A DNA stretch of 64,000 bases from Noviherbaspirillum saxi. Lineage in GTDB: Bacteria > Pseudomonadota > Gammaproteobacteria > Burkholderiales > Burkholderiaceae_D. The position numbers were made by a program, and so were the translations under genes. Location of the stretch: assembly GCF_003591035.1 (NCBI RefSeq), contig NZ_QYUO01000002.1, positions 1,488,001 to 1,552,000 of the forward strand. The letters run 5' to 3'. The notes below the pieces were generated by a model. That model had not been told where the DNA came from, made no database searches, and saw only the letters and a program-made list of their open reading frames with translations. Shown here piece after piece: positions 1 through 8,880 of the stretch (its first letter is position 1; the number at the start of each line of letters is the position of its first letter).

Positions 1-778
1 CGCGCTCCGCTGCGGGCCGGCCTGCAAGCCGGACAATCAATTCATCCAGCAAACGCAGAATGTCGCGCGGATAAGGCAGGAAAAAATCTGCCGCGCTTTC
101 CGCAGAGTGTTCGATACGCACCGATAACACCTCGGGTCTACGCATACGGAAAACGTCTTCATCCGTGACATCGTCGCCGACATAGAGCGCACCGGCCGCA
201 TCACCGAGTTCCATCAGGCGCAGCAAGGCACTCCCCTTGTGGCAAGCATCCTGCGCCAGCAGATTGAATACGCATTTCCCGGCAACCACACGCGGCGCAG
301 GCGACAGGCCGGCAAACAAATTCTCCAGCTGTCTTGCGCTTTGATCCACATCCTCCACCTGGCGGTAGTGCACGGACAATGAATAGCGCTTGTCTTCGAG
401 CTGGATGCCGCGATCGAACTCAGGCTTTGCCAATGCAAGATCCAGTTGCACGCGCCAGGTGCTGCAGGTCGCCTCGTGCTCGGCGGCGAGCCCTTCCCAG
501 CCGGGTACGCCTTCCAGGCCATGATTGCCGACGACAAAGTCAGGCTTGAAACCCAGGCGTGCACTGATATCGAGCACCGAGCGCCCGGTGATGATGGCAA
601 CCGGCGCAAGCTTTGCCAGTACCAGCAGCCTTTCGCGAATACTGTCCGGCAAGCGGGCTTCATCCGGAATCGCCACGATAGGCGCCAGGGTGCCATCGAA
701 ATCGAATGCGCACAACATGTGGCCGTTCACAAGCTTGTCGAGGCGTTTGACGCCTGCGTCTGAAAAAAGAGGTCCCAT
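1..778 (-). CDS. otsB: Trehalose-6-phosphate phosphatase, 3' end cut by window edge
   Basis: The reverse-strand frame from the ATG at 778 stays open to the window edge (259 codons). It dephosphorylates trehalose-6-phosphate to trehalose in the cytoplasm. The HAD-superfamily nucleophile motif DFDGTLAP lies at about residues 25-32, and GDDVTDEDVF near residue 215 is the expected acidic motif of this family. OtsB proteins are usually around 250-270 residues, so little is missing. It follows otsA with only 2 bases between the otsA stop and its ATG, so the two are one transcript for the two-step trehalose pathway. The shorter track-like reading in another frame across 214-696 has no family features. 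Confidence 0.93.
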   Translation of the reverse strand, partial: MGPLFSDAGVKRLDKLVNGHMLCAFDFDGTLAPIVAIPDEARLPDSIRERLLVLAKLAPVAIITGRSVLDISARLGFKPDFVVGNHGLEGVPGWEGLAAEHEATCSTWRVQLDLALAKPEFDRGIQLEDKRYSLSVHYRQVEDVDQSARQLENLFAGLSPAPRVVAGKCVFNLLAQDACHKGSALLRLMELGDAAGALYVGDDVTDEDVFRMRRPEVLSVRIEHSAESAADFFLPYPRDILRLLDELIVRLAGRPAAER

Positions 779-780
779 GT

Positions 781-3039
781 CTACACCACGCGACGCAAGG
801 ATTTGCGGCTGTGCGAGCGGATCTTGCTCATGATCCTTTCGCGCTGGCGCAATCGCGCGGCATCGAGCAGCATGCGGCCCGCCCAGCGGTAAATATTGAA
901 ATCCTTGACCAGCGAACGCATGCTGCGCATCCGCTCGGACTGTTCCGCCTCCGGCATGGTGAGCGCGCGGTACAGCGCGTCCGCACTTTGCTCGATATGG
1001 TAAGGATTCACCATCAGCGCTTCATGCAACTCGCGCGCTGCCCCGGTGAACTGGCTCAGCACCAGGACGCCGCGATCGTCGTCGCGCGCCGCGATGAATT
1101 CCTTGGCAACCAGATTCATGCCGTCATGCAGGCTGGTGACCAGGCAGGTTTCCGAGGCCCGATAGTAACGGGTCACCTGTTCCGAATCGTGGTGTTCGGC
1201 TTTCAGGATGAGCGGCTGATAGTTGCCGCTGGCGAAGCGGTTATTGATCCGCTGGACCAGGGTGCGTACCCGTGTCTCGAAGTTCTGGTATTCGTCCAGC
1301 GAGGAACGTGTCGGCGCGGCGATCTGGATCATGGTGAATTTGCCGACCAGGTCGGGATGCAGTTCCAGCATTCTTTCGATCGCCTGAAAACGTTCGATGA
1401 TGCCCTTGGTGTAATCGAGACGGTCGACCCCGACGGCCAACAGATGATTAGCAGGCAAGCCATGTTCCTCGCGTATGGTCTTGCGGCATTCCGCCACCGA
1501 GGGTTGTTCACTGTTGGGCTCGGGCCAGGCAATCGAAATCGGATAATGTTTCACCTGCGTCAGCTTGCCACCATACGAAATCGTTGACGCTTCGTGTTCG
1601 ATGCGTGTTTCCAGATAACGGTCCACCGTTTCGAGGAAATTCTTGCAATGCAGCTGGGTATGAAAGCCGAGTATGGTACTGCCCAGCAAACCTTCAAGAA
1701 TTTCTTCACGCCATGGGCAAATGCCGAAGGATTCGGGATTGGGCCAAGGAATATGCCAGAACGTGATGATCGTTGCTTTCGGCAACTGTTCCTTCACCAT
1801 GCGCGGCAACAGCGCGAAGTGGTAATCCTGTACCAGTACGACAGGATCGTCGGTGCGGGCTTCCTTGACGACTGCATCGGCAAAGTGCTGGTTTACCGCT
1901 TCGTACTGTTCCCAGTCCGATGAGCGGAAGACCGGGCGCACATGGGCGATATGACAGAGTGGCCACAGGCCTTCGTTCGCGAAGCCGTAGTAATAGCCTT
2001 TTTCTTCTTCTTTCGTCAGCCATACCCGGCGCAGCGTATAGCTGGGATTGGAAGGCGGCACTGCGACGCGGTCGTTGCGGTCCACGGTTTCCTTGTCGGC
2101 GGACCCGCTGCCGTGCGCAATCCAGGTGCCGGAGCAGGCACGCATGACGGGCTCGACCGCCGTCACCAGTCCGCTCGCGGGACGCTGCACCTCGATACCC
2201 TTGCGGGTGCGCGCGTGCAGATACGGTTCCCGGTTGGATACGACCAATACCTCATCGCCTGCCAGTTCTTCATGCAGCAGTACGCGCAATTTTTCCGGTG
2301 TCCACAAGTGAGTGGGATCATCCTGGGTTCGACGTTCGATGTTGAATTCATGCAGCATCGCGCGCAAGTCACCTTCCAGCGAGCGGATTTCCGGCGCCGT
2401 CGAATGCTGTTGCTGCGAATGCGGTCCGAGCTGGCCGCGTAAAATTCCCTTGACCGATGCGATCCAGTCGCGCCAGCTCAGATGGGCGACGAAGACCGTG
2501 ATCATGGATATCACGATTGCCAGCAATGTAAACAAGCCGATCACATACTTCTTGGTATCGGCGCTGCGGCGCTCGATGAAGCTCATGTCGTGCACCAGGA
2601 TCAGCTTGCCCAAGGCCTGGCCTTCTGATTCCAGCAGACTGTCGGACACATGCAGCGAACCTGGAGGCAGAGATACCAGCGATTCCTTGCGTCCGTTCTT
2701 GGGCAGCTCGGACCGGCATCCCAGTGAGGCGGGATAGGTATTGGTCTTGTAAAGCAGATTGCCCGCCGGATCGCAGAATGCGATTGCATATAAGCGTTCA
2801 TCACGCAAAGCGCGGTCGAACAACTGGTTGATACGTTTCTCGGATTTCTGTGGGATATATTCAAACAGCGGTTCCTGCAAGGCATTGGCAAGCGACTGCG
2901 ATCTTGCATCCAGATCCCGTACGAACCAGCGCAAGGTCAGGTTATCGACGAGTGGCACAACGGCATAGGCAATCAGGCCGAGCACCATGGCAAGAGGAAG
3001 GACAAAACGAAGTGCAAGCTGGAATAGTCTAGATGGCAT
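781..3039 (-). CDS. otsA: Trehalose-6-phosphate synthase with N-terminal membrane sensor-like module
   Basis: The protein transfers glucose from UDP-glucose to glucose-6-phosphate (GT20 family). The ATG at 3039 is chosen because GGAAGAG precedes it; a TTG 12 bases upstream is the alternative. The glycosyltransferase occupies about residues 264-730 ([40 protein letters not shown]). Ordinary OtsA proteins begin at about that point, but here some 260 residues precede it: a hydrophobic helix at about 9-31, an extracytoplasmic segment of about 130 residues, a second helix at about 165-189 and a charged linker. This is the layout of a membrane receptor input module. It implies a membrane-bound enzyme that may respond to an external cue, which is inference. 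It is followed directly by otsB. Confidence 0.93.
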   Translation of the reverse strand: MPSRLFQLALRFVLPLAMVLGLIAYAVVPLVDNLTLRWFVRDLDARSQSLANALQEPLFEYIPQKSEKRINQLFDRALRDERLYAIAFCDPAGNLLYKTNTYPASLGCRSELPKNGRKESLVSLPPGSLHVSDSLLESEGQALGKLILVHDMSFIERRSADTKKYVIGLFTLLAIVISMITVFVAHLSWRDWIASVKGILRGQLGPHSQQQHSTAPEIRSLEGDLRAMLHEFNIERRTQDDPTHLWTPEKLRVLLHEELAGDEVLVVSNREPYLHARTRKGIEVQRPASGLVTAVEPVMRACSGTWIAHGSGSADKETVDRNDRVAVPPSNPSYTLRRVWLTKEEEKGYYYGFANEGLWPLCHIAHVRPVFRSSDWEQYEAVNQHFADAVVKEARTDDPVVLVQDYHFALLPRMVKEQLPKATIITFWHIPWPNPESFGICPWREEILEGLLGSTILGFHTQLHCKNFLETVDRYLETRIEHEASTISYGGKLTQVKHYPISIAWPEPNSEQPSVAECRKTIREEHGLPANHLLAVGVDRLDYTKGIIERFQAIERMLELHPDLVGKFTMIQIAAPTRSSLDEYQNFETRVRTLVQRINNRFASGNYQPLILKAEHHDSEQVTRYYRASETCLVTSLHDGMNLVAKEFIAARDDDRGVLVLSQFTGAARELHEALMVNPYHIEQSADALYRALTMPEAEQSERMRSMRSLVKDFNIYRWAGRMLLDAARLRQRERIMSKIRSHSRKSLRRVV

Positions 3040-3524
3040 AGTCTCTTCCAAGAATCATACTGCCGTAAGGCAGCGGCCGTTTATTCACTATCCCGCAGCG
3101 CTTTCATCAACAAGTGATTCGGCGATCCTGATACCCGTGACAAGGCATTCCATTCCTTGCCTGAAGTGTAGGACAGGCAGGGAAGAAACCGACAGCGTTA
3201 GACAGGAATATCATCGATATGGCAGGAGATGGACAGGCTTTGGTCCGCGCAAGGCAGACAACACATGTAAAAGATCATGCGGAAATGTAATAGTTCCTGC
3301 TTTTGCGCGCGGGTAAACTCTTGATGTGTCGAGACAGCAGATAAAGCGGTGGTTATCCGGCCTGGCTCCAGCGTTTCATGCAACCGCGCTTCAAAGACTG
3401 GCTGCATCACGCAGATCACGCAGACGCCAGCCTGGGCTAAGAAGTACCCATCCTGACAGCAGTCAGGTGAAATGGCCGCCGCGTCACCGGCAACGGCCAT
3501 TGCAACGGTTGATAAAGCTTGATC
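3040..3524. other. Gene-free stretch upstream of otsA
   Basis: No convincing gene is seen. The otsA promoter should lie here. An inverted repeat at about 3472-3502 (AATGGCC paired with GGCCATT) lies just downstream of the small gene ending at 3525 and could end its transcript, but no clear T-run follows. Confidence 0.4.
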
Positions 3525-3749
3525 TCAGCTTCCGTAGCGCTGGCGTATCAATCGTCTTACCAGCATCTCGGTTTCCTTGGTTTTGTCCTGTCCCTGTTCA
3601 TGCTCGAACACAACTGTATGTTTCGACTCGTGCCTTGCAATACCTTTGTCATCAGTGACGGAAATTACGGCCATCAGTTTGCCGGGTTCCACTTCTTCCA
3701 GTTGTGCTTCTGCATGCCAATGTCCTACGGTATAGCTCAGGGTCTGCAT
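3525..3749 (-). CDS. Small hypothetical protein, 74 residues
   Basis: I do not recognise the family. The ATG at 3749 has GGAG eight bases upstream, a better start than an ATG 57 bases further out. The product is soluble and charged, begins MQTLSYTVGHWHAEAQLEE and contains a run of alternating beta-type residues followed by a basic C-terminal helix (MLVRRLIRQRYGS). There are no membrane segments or cysteines. Codon use and reading frame look genuine. It stands alone between otsA and the cyclic-di-GMP gene, with about 300 bases free on its upstream side. Function is unknown. Confidence 0.6.
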   Translation of the reverse strand: MQTLSYTVGHWHAEAQLEEVEPGKLMAVISVTDDKGIARHESKHTVVFEHEQGQDKTKETEMLVRRLIRQRYGS

Positions 3750-4044
3750 TCTGTTTCTCCAGTATTGACGGGTAGAATCTCCTTCGTATTGCGGTTCGTT
3801 ACGCATGTTTCAAGTTGCCGCCAGATAGGTATTGCACATGCGCACGCGACCATTTTCTACAACGCTGCCGTGATCACAGCGACACGTTAAACATTTCACT
3901 CCAATCGTGCTGCACAGTCGATGATTGCGCTCAAGAACTGCACATATTGATACTTGTCTCGCATCAACACGCAAACAGACGCAGCAAGCACATTCACTGA
4001 CTGTCTGCCTGCATGAGACCTCGCAGGACGCTTGATGGCGATCG

Positions 4045-6726
4045 TCAATGCAAGGCCAGTGAACGTCGATCTGCCAGCAGTGTTCTCAATTCTTCAATCG
4101 GAACCGGGTGACTGAACAAGTAGCCTTGCATCTCATCGCAACCGTTTTCGCGCAGGAAGGAAAGCTGCTGGGAGTTGGATACCCCTTCGGCGATAACACT
4201 CATCCCCAGGCTATGCCCCAGCGAAATCACCGCGCGGGCAATGATGGCGTCATTCGGATCGGCCCCGATGTCGCGTACAAAAGATTGATCGATTTTCAGG
4301 TGATCGACCGGAAAACGTTGGAGATAGCTGAGACTGGAATACCCGGTGCCAAAATCATCTATCGCGAGACGCAAGCCCATCGCCTTCAATTCCCTCAGGA
4401 CGCGGATCGCGTCTTCCGGGTTCTGCATGACGAGGCTTTCGGTCAATTCGAGTTCCAGCGAACCCGGATCCAGTCCGGAAGCCGACAAGGCTTTGCCGAT
4501 CAGATGCATCAGCGTCTTGGGCCGAAACTGCCGCGCCGATATGTTGACCGCAACGCGCAGGGAAGGCAGTCCGGCGAGCAGCAATTCGCGCGAATGCACA
4601 CAGGCAGTGTGAAGTACCCATTCGCCGATAGGTACGATCAGGCCGGTCTCTTCCGCGAGCGGAATGAAGGTTGATGGCTCGACGAGCTTTCCCTGTTCGG
4701 ACTTCCAGCGCAGCAGCGCCTCGACGCCGACCACCTGTCCGCTCTTGAGACTGACCTTGGGTTGATAGTGGAGGATAAACTGGTCCGCGGAGAGCGCCTG
4801 GCGCAATTTCGATTCAAGCGACAATCTTTGTTTGACACGCACATTCATCGAAGGCTTGTACATCTGGAAATTGTTCTTTCCTTGTTCCTTTGCGCGGTAC
4901 ATGGCGGCGTCCGCGTTCTTGAGCAGGGTATCGACGTCTGTGCCGTCCTTGGGGTAAAAGCTAAGCCCTATGCTGCAGCTGACAAAGAATTTATGTCCCT
5001 GAATTTCAAACGGCTTGTCTATCGATTTGAGTATGCGGTTCATCAGGACGTTGATCGCACTTTCATCCTTGCGGCCAAACAATACGAACGCAAATTCGTC
5101 GCCGCCGTAACGGGCAATAGTGTCAGTTTCCCGCAGACAGTCCACCAGGCGGTGGGCAACGGACTTGAGCAATTCGTCGCCGATGGTGTGACCGAGGCTG
5201 TCGTTGATGAATTTGAAGTTGTCGAGATCCAGAAAGCCTATGGTCATGCAGTCAGCGTTACGCTCCGCCGTTGCGATGCCATGCCTGATGCGGTCCATCA
5301 ATACATTGCGGTTCACCAGTTCGGTCAGCGGATCGAAACTCGCTTGCCGTTCGAGCTCATGTTCGTAATGCTTGATCGCGCTGATGTCGTTGAGCACGCC
5401 AACGAAATGCGTCACCACGCCATATGGATCACGCACCGGCGCAATATGCATTTCATTCCAGAACAGCGTACCGTCCTTGCGATAGTTACGCAGGAGCGCC
5501 GACACTTCCTGCCTTTGCGCTATGGCATTGCGCAGCACTGCGATGCCCGCCTGCTCGGTATCGCCGGCCTGCAAAAAGCGGCAATTGCGGCCGATGAGTT
5601 CGGCGACGGCGTAACCGGTAATGCGCTCGAACGCCGGATTCGCGAACTCAACCTGGCCATCCAGCCCAGTGATGACGATCGCATTGACGCTCGCCTGGAT
5701 CGCACGATCCCTTAGTCGCAAGGTCTCTTCGGCATGTCGCCGTTCGGTAATATCGACGCCCAGTCCGGACACGCATATCTTCCCTTCCAGATCGATGCGC
5801 ACGCCGCTGAACAGGTAGGGAATGCGCTTTCCGCTCTTGGTAGTCAACTCTGCTTCGATGGTCGCCCATCCGTCTTCAAAAACATCGTGAATGCGTGCGG
5901 CTACCGCCGCCTTTTCCGCTTCTGCACCAAAAAAATCCGATGGATTGATGTTCCTGATTTCTTCCTCGCTGTAGCCGCTGACCGTTTCAAGATTGCGGTT
6001 CCATCGCAAGTAACGTCCTGCCTGGTCGAACACATAGAACACGCCCGGCAAGCTGTCGATGACCGACTGCAAGTCCCGCGCCTCCGCGGTACGCGATTCG
6101 ATCTGCGCCTGCAGCGACAGATTGGTTCGATGCAGGGCTGCGGTACGCTCTGCGACGCGCTCTTCCAGTTCAGTGTTCAGCCGACGCAAATGCTCTTCCG
6201 AACGACCGAGGTGAGCAAGCGCCTGTTCGACTGCCTTCATGTTCTTGCGCAACTCGAGTTGTGCCACGACTTGCCTCCCCAGGATACCGAGGGCGGCATA
6301 TTGCACCGAGGTCAGCTTCCGTTCACGGTGATCGAGAACCGCAAAGGTACCCACGATCTGCCCGTCGCGCATCGTCAGCGGCGTACCGGCGTAAAAGCGG
6401 ATATGCGGTTCGCCGGTGACGAGCGGGTTGTTCATGAAACGCGGATCGGCACATGCATCGGGCACGATCAGCATGCGCCGCTCTACGACAGCGACGTTGC
6501 AGAACGCGATTTCTTTTGGCGTTTCCCGCATTTCGATGCCGAAGCGCGACTTGAACCACTGCCGCTTATCGTCGATCAGCGTCATCAGCGCCATCGGCGT
6601 ATCGCAGATACTTGCGGCAAATCGCGTAATTTCGTCGAACCGTGATTCCGGTTCGGTATCGAGAATATGGCATTCGCTAAGCGATTTCAGACGCAGCTTT
6701 TCATCCGTATTGCCGATCAGGTTCAT
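4045..6726 (-). CDS. GAF-PAS-LOV-GGDEF-EAL cyclic-di-GMP protein, probable blue-light receptor
   Basis: The ATG at 6726 follows AGGAG, giving 893 residues; an upstream ATG at 6852 lacks such a site. Order: GAF (about 10-155), coiled coil (160-218), PAS (219-335), LOV-type PAS (340-455), GGDEF (460-625) and EAL (645-885). The LOV domain carries GRNCRFLQ with the photoactive cysteine at 382, NYRKDG (Asn414) and FWNEM (Asn424), which are FMN-binding positions. The usual glutamine of VGxQND is leucine 445. GGDEF (541-545) is intact and preceded by an RxxD inhibitory site (RETD, 532-535). EALLRW, ELTES, DDFGTG and KID are present, but the normal EGVE motif reads EGVS (Ser850). It is probably a cytosolic, possibly bifunctional cyclase/phosphodiesterase. 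Single-gene transcription is likely. Confidence 0.92.
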   Translation of the reverse strand: MNLIGNTDEKLRLKSLSECHILDTEPESRFDEITRFAASICDTPMALMTLIDDKRQWFKSRFGIEMRETPKEIAFCNVAVVERRMLIVPDACADPRFMNNPLVTGEPHIRFYAGTPLTMRDGQIVGTFAVLDHRERKLTSVQYAALGILGRQVVAQLELRKNMKAVEQALAHLGRSEEHLRRLNTELEERVAERTAALHRTNLSLQAQIESRTAEARDLQSVIDSLPGVFYVFDQAGRYLRWNRNLETVSGYSEEEIRNINPSDFFGAEAEKAAVAARIHDVFEDGWATIEAELTTKSGKRIPYLFSGVRIDLEGKICVSGLGVDITERRHAEETLRLRDRAIQASVNAIVITGLDGQVEFANPAFERITGYAVAELIGRNCRFLQAGDTEQAGIAVLRNAIAQRQEVSALLRNYRKDGTLFWNEMHIAPVRDPYGVVTHFVGVLNDISAIKHYEHELERQASFDPLTELVNRNVLMDRIRHGIATAERNADCMTIGFLDLDNFKFINDSLGHTIGDELLKSVAHRLVDCLRETDTIARYGGDEFAFVLFGRKDESAINVLMNRILKSIDKPFEIQGHKFFVSCSIGLSFYPKDGTDVDTLLKNADAAMYRAKEQGKNNFQMYKPSMNVRVKQRLSLESKLRQALSADQFILHYQPKVSLKSGQVVGVEALLRWKSEQGKLVEPSTFIPLAEETGLIVPIGEWVLHTACVHSRELLLAGLPSLRVAVNISARQFRPKTLMHLIGKALSASGLDPGSLELELTESLVMQNPEDAIRVLRELKAMGLRLAIDDFGTGYSSLSYLQRFPVDHLKIDQSFVRDIGADPNDAIIARAVISLGHSLGMSVIAEGVSNSQQLSFLRENGCDEMQGYLFSHPVPIEELRTLLADRRSLALH

Positions 6727-7073
6727 GAATACTCCTGGATACCGGTGAACAGGTGTGCGCCACATGGCAAGGCGCTGCCGCAGCGACCAACCTGATTCGA
6801 TACACCCATATCTGGATTGTTCACCCCATCGGGGCGAGCTGTGATCCAACACCGGGCTTTCAGTCCATGATAGGCATGGGATTCATGCAAGGCATGCACC
6901 ATGAAGTTGCCTGCTTGCGACCGGTCAACGGATGTGTGATTGCCATGCCGTTACGCATGATGCCTTGCGGTACCATTTGTATACTCAAGTAGTCACGTAT
7001 GCGTGTAAGCTACACCCATGCGCACACGACAGGACATGCGCAGTCATTTAATCAAGAAAAGAACTTATCAACT
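6727..7073. promoter_or_regulatory. Divergent promoter region between the LOV cyclic-di-GMP gene and ppnN
   Basis: No gene is seen. Both neighbours point outwards, so both promoters must lie here. A TATACT near 6977 could be a -10 element for ppnN, but no matching -35 was found. Confidence 0.4.
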
Positions 7074-8444
7074 ATGGATCATTACGTCGTCGATACCCTA
7101 ATTTCTCCTGAAGGTCGTCTCGAAATCCTGTCCAAAGCCGAAGTCGCGCGTCTGCTCGACAACAGTCAGGGCGGTCTGTACACCGTATTCCGCAACTGTT
7201 CGCTCGCCGTCCTGAATTGCGGAAACGCCATGGACGACGGAAAGGAACTGCTCGAACGCTACAAGTCTTTTGATATCAGCATTATTCAGCGCGAACGTGG
7301 AATCAAGCTCGATATCAAGGGTGCGCCGTCGAACGCTTTCGTCGACGGCAAGATGATCAAAGGCATCCATGAACATTTGTTTGCGGTACTGCGCGACGTC
7401 ATTTTCGTCAATGACGAAATCATGGATAACCCCACGTTCGACCTGTTGTCGACCGAGGGCATCACGGACGCGGTATTCCATATTCTCCGCAATGCCGAGG
7501 TCCTTCGACCCATGACTACTCCCAACATGGTTGTCTGCTGGGGCGGCCATTCGATTTCCCGCGAAGAATACGATTACACGAAGAAGGTCGGCTATGAACT
7601 GGGCCTGCGTTCGCTCGATATCTGCACCGGCTGCGGACCGGGCGCAATGAAGGGGCCGATGAAAGGCGCGGCCATCGCGCATTCGAAGCAGCGCATCGGC
7701 AATGGACGTTATCTCGGCTTGACCGAACCCGGCATCATTGCAGCCGAGTCGCCCAATCCCATCGTCAACGACCTGGTCATCCTGCCGGACATCGAGAAGC
7801 GGCTGGAAGCATTCGTGCGTACCGGTCACGGAATTGTGGTTTTCCCGGGTGGTGCCGGCACCGCTGAAGAAATTTTGTACATCCTCGGCATCCTGCTGCA
7901 TCCGGAAAACGAAGTGCAGCCGTTCCCGCTCATCTTTACCGGCCCGGAAAGCGCGCGCGAGTATTTCGCCCAGATCGACCAGTTCATCGGATTGACACTT
8001 GGACCCGACGCCCAGCGACGCTACAAGATCATTATCGACGATCCGGTCCTGGTTGCGCAGGAAATGCAGAACGGCATCAAGCTGGTGCGCGAATTCCGCA
8101 AATCGCGCAGCGATGCCTATTATTTCAACTGGTCGCTCCGAATCGACCCGGAATTCCAGAAACCCTTCATGCCCACGCATGCCAACATGCGCAATCTGCA
8201 CTTGCACAAGAACCAGGAAACACACCTGCTGGCGGCCAATCTGCGGCGCGCGTTTTCCGGTGTGGTGGCAGGCAATGTGAAGGATCAGGGAATCCGTGCG
8301 ATCGAGGAATATGGCGTGTTCGAAATCCATGGCGATACCAGCATCATGGAACCCATGGATGCCTTGCTGGCATCGTTTGTCACGCAACACCGGATGAAGC
8401 TGCCGGGCAAGCAGTACAACCCTTGCTATCGGATCGTCAAATAA
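7074..8444 (+). CDS. ppnN: Pyrimidine/purine nucleotide 5'-monophosphate nucleosidase
   Basis: PpnN (formerly YgdH) cleaves nucleoside monophosphates to free base and ribose-5-phosphate and recycles nucleotides; in E. coli it is activated by (p)ppGpp. From the ATG at 7074 the product is 456 residues, matching the family length, and the start aligns with the usual N-terminus (LISPEGRLEILSKAEV). The LOG-type motif PGGAGTAEEI lies near residue 260, with CGPGAMKGPMKGA before it; these bind the phosphate and ribose. The N- and C-terminal extra domains typical of PpnN are both present. An ATG 75 bases upstream lacks support. It appears monocistronic and is followed by two repeat elements. Confidence 0.93.
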   Translation: MDHYVVDTLISPEGRLEILSKAEVARLLDNSQGGLYTVFRNCSLAVLNCGNAMDDGKELLERYKSFDISIIQRERGIKLDIKGAPSNAFVDGKMIKGIHEHLFAVLRDVIFVNDEIMDNPTFDLLSTEGITDAVFHILRNAEVLRPMTTPNMVVCWGGHSISREEYDYTKKVGYELGLRSLDICTGCGPGAMKGPMKGAAIAHSKQRIGNGRYLGLTEPGIIAAESPNPIVNDLVILPDIEKRLEAFVRTGHGIVVFPGGAGTAEEILYILGILLHPENEVQPFPLIFTGPESAREYFAQIDQFIGLTLGPDAQRRYKIIIDDPVLVAQEMQNGIKLVREFRKSRSDAYYFNWSLRIDPEFQKPFMPTHANMRNLHLHKNQETHLLAANLRRAFSGVVAGNVKDQGIRAIEEYGVFEIHGDTSIMEPMDALLASFVTQHRMKLPGKQYNPCYRIVK

Positions 8445-8482
8445 CCGCGGTGGTCACGTTATGGGGTGAGATTGGTATTCGC

Positions 8483-8642
8483 TAGAGCAGTTTCAGTCTG
8501 ACTTGCCAGGCGAGGCCGAGGCGATTTGCCTGCGGAACAAGGCGCGACGACGCGACATGGCGAGCCATGGCAAGGAGAAGCAACGCGGTGCCGCGGGCAA
8601 AGCGTCCGGCATCGACGGTACAGTCAGGCTGAAACTGCTCTA
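8483..8642. repeat. Short inverted-repeat element, family R1, copy 1
   Basis: The element is bounded by perfect inverted ends TAGAGCAGTTTCA and TGAAACTGCTCTA and is about 160 bp long. A closely similar element lies in the opposite orientation at 31597-31771. The interior also holds short palindromes such as CCATGGCTCG/CGAGCCATGG. It has no coding frame and behaves like a small non-autonomous mobile or structural repeat. Confidence 0.85.
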
Positions 8643-8651
8643 ATATCCATG

Positions 8652-8767
8652 CCCGTCGTCCTCACGAAAGTGGGGATCCATGAGCCGCTTGCTTAACGCA
8701 GCGACAGAAATCCCGATACTCGCAGTGCGACGTCGGCATGGGTACCCGCTTTCGCGGGCATGACGGG
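8652..8767. repeat. Short inverted-repeat element, family R2, copy 1
   Basis: Two roughly 30-base arms (8652-8681 and 8738-8767) are imperfect inverted repeats of the type CCCGTCxTCCTC...GGGGATCCAT. The same arms occur at 23550-23664, better preserved. The style resembles the dRS3-like repeats known from Neisseria and other proteobacteria. It starts nine bases after element R1 ends. Confidence 0.75.
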
Positions 8768-8880
8768 AAGAGGCAAGCGGCGCGATGTATTGCCATATCC
8801 GCATGCAAATGCCGCTAAGCCGTGTCAATAAAATTATTCAGCAGCGGATTCAATCGTCCGCGCGGCCGCTGGACGCTGGC

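Noticed and set aside
3198..3500. Possible 100-residue reverse-strand gene upstream of otsA
   Set aside because: Cys-rich random-looking sequence, poor start context and no family features.
7098..8390. Long open frame (430 codons) antisense to ppnN
   Set aside because: It is a shadow of a strongly conserved gene with biased codons; the translation has no family features.
8483..8767. CRISPR array
   Set aside because: The repeated units here are two different inverted-repeat elements, not regularly spaced direct repeats.
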